Shown here: positions 63,202-64,000 of the stretch, one piece after another | Layout of the letters: every line of letters starts with the position of its first letter | How positions within the stretch are numbered: position 1 is the first letter of the stretch | Program-made: the position numbers and the translations under genes | The notes under the pieces: generated by a model | Told to the model about the DNA's origin: nothing | Databases searched by the model: none | What the model saw: only the letters and a program-made list of their open reading frames with translations | NCBI GenBank assembly: GCA_003149935.1 | Contig: QAMH01000005.1 | Location: forward strand, 1 to 64,000 | Direction: 5' to 3' | DNA: 64,000 bases | DNA from: Coriobacteriia bacterium | Lineage (GTDB): Bacteria > Actinomycetota > Coriobacteriia > Coriobacteriales > QAMH01

Positions 63202-63309
63202 CAAAAATGCCCCTTGCGCGGATGGCGAACTTGCCCCATAATCTCGCCGCTGTGTTTTTCTGCGAAGCTTCCGGAATCCCGCTCAGGCGCGAGACCGGGG
63301 GTGGAGAAA

Positions 63310-63388
63310 ACTCTGGAGAATCTCTTAAATGAGTGCCGAAGGTGCAAGGTCCGTAAGGACCGAAACTCTCAGGCAAAAGGACAGAGGC
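63310..63388 (+). promoter_or_regulatory. Glycine riboswitch (single aptamer)
   Basis: The conserved glycine-aptamer text is present: GAGTGCCGAAGGTGCAAG, then a GGTCC/GGACC hairpin, then CGAAACTCTCAGGCAAAAGG. P1 is closed by CTCTG (63311-63315) and CAGAG (63382-63386). A second complete aptamer upstream is not visible; only GGCGCGAGACCG hints at one. It precedes a Na+/amino-acid symporter, consistent with glycine-dependent control of uptake. Confidence 0.9.
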
Positions 63389-63444
63389 ACATTTTTGACC
63401 TTCTCTGGCAGCGCTGTTTTATTGTGCAAGGGAGGGTTTTTCTT

Positions 63445-64000
63445 ATGGACGTCCTATACGACATCGTCGTAACCATCAACACCTATCTGTCTAACTACGT
63501 GCTCATCATCTTGCTCGTGGCTATGGGTCTGGTCTTCACCATCCGCACGAAGTTCGTGCAGATACGCTTCTTCGGCGAGGGTATGCGCCGCGTCTTCGGA
63601 GAGTTCAATCTCTTCGGTGGCAAGAAGAGGAGCGGCATCAGCTCGTTTCAGGCGCTCGCCACAGCCGTTGCCGCGCAGGTCGGCACGGGCAACATCGTCG
63701 GTGCTTGCGGCGCCATCTTGATTGGCGGTCCGGGTGCCATCTTCTGGATGTGGCTCATCGCCTTCCTCGGCATGGCAACCAACTACGCCGAGGCCGTGCT
63801 CGCCCAGAAGACGCGCGAGGTCGATGAGGATGGCACCGTTCACGGTGGTCCGGTCTATTACATCACCAAGGCCTTCACGGGCGCGGGTGGCAAGTTCCTC
63901 GCGGGCTTCTTTGCCGTGTCCATCATCCTGGCCCTCGGCTTCATGGGCTGTATGGTCCAGTCCAACTCGATTGCCGCTACCTGCAACACTGCCTTTGGCA
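63445..64000 (+). CDS. Sodium:alanine/glycine symporter (AGCS family), partial
   Basis: 185 residues visible; the gene runs off the right edge. The start MDVLYDIVVTINTYLSNYVLIILLVAMGLVFTIRTKFVQIRFF is the family N-terminus, and SSFQALATAVAAQVGTGNIVGACGAILIGGPGAIFWMWLIAFLGMATNYAEAVLAQK is the AGCS signature with the sodium and substrate site GTGNI. GGGAGG precedes the ATG. The upstream glycine riboswitch points to glycine (and alanine) as substrate. Confidence 0.94.
   Translation, partial: MDVLYDIVVTINTYLSNYVLIILLVAMGLVFTIRTKFVQIRFFGEGMRRVFGEFNLFGGKKRSGISSFQALATAVAAQVGTGNIVGACGAILIGGPGAIFWMWLIAFLGMATNYAEAVLAQKTREVDEDGTVHGGPVYYITKAFTGAGGKFLAGFFAVSIILALGFMGCMVQSNSIAATCNTAFG

Noticed and set aside
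63270..63309. A second, upstream glycine aptamer
   Set aside because: Only GGCGCGAGACCG is suggestive; the conserved GCCGAAGG and AAACTCTCAGGCAAAAGG parts occur once.

Overview
The window looks like a chromosomal piece of a moderately GC-rich, anaerobic actinobacterium, most likely class Coriobacteriia (Eggerthellaceae or a close relative). This is inferred from an HspR-type dnaK-grpE-dnaJ-hspR-clpB cluster, a DMSO-reductase-family molybdoenzyme of the gut-actinobacterial type, a LuxR regulator with a long membrane domain, several apparently leaderless promoters and the codon usage. No rRNA gene is present, so the genus is not fixed.

Layout. 1-1150: AT-rich accessory end with a lactococcin-972-like secreted peptide cut by the window edge, a small membrane peptide and an inverted repeat. 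1156-8841: GNAT acetyltransferase, ferredoxin, then the heat-shock chaperone operon. 8946-18367: a CtpE-like P-type ATPase, an IS30-family element set in nested inverted repeats, and two TrkH-type cation transporters. Each transporter is paired with the same extracytoplasmic domain, fused in one copy and separate in the other, followed by rsgA. 18429-22818: mobA, a DUF4143-type ATPase flanked by 127-bp direct repeats, HtrA and a broken MNT/HEPN pair. 22896-25793: a two-component system around coaX and an ACT-domain protein. 25824-33625: surface polysaccharide genes (Wzm/Wzt-type ABC exporter, three glycosyltransferases, GtrA, glf) with tadA and nth. 34095-37220: a three-gene molybdoenzyme operon in which both recognisable subunits appear to have lost their iron-sulfur ligands. 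37338-43567: trigger factor, a trigger-factor-like protein, rlmH, a TetR regulator, two DUF262 proteins and tRNA-Ala. 43666-49966: polysaccharide deacetylase, RarD-like transporter, a LysR/CMD/cupin divergon and a membrane LuxR regulator. 50161-57817: a large secreted double-esterase protein, a monoglyceride-lipase/glycerol-kinase operon, a flippase and tilS. 57923-63004: a carbohydrate-binding lipoprotein, DUF4956, VTC and two-component cluster. 63310-64000: a glycine riboswitch and the start of a Na+/amino-acid symporter.

How parts work together. The chaperone cluster is probably self-regulated by HspR. Lipase and glycerol kinase are translationally coupled and would turn monoglycerides into glycerol-3-phosphate. 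MobA could help make the molybdenum cofactor for the oxidoreductase.

The least explained elements are: four long, nearly perfect palindromes with an invariant core and variable centres (19088, 20467, 27424, 63130); the cluster-less molybdoenzyme operon; the TrkH plus H-x-A-C-x2-H-domain module with a 45-residue membrane peptide; and the tandem DUF262 genes without a nuclease domain.
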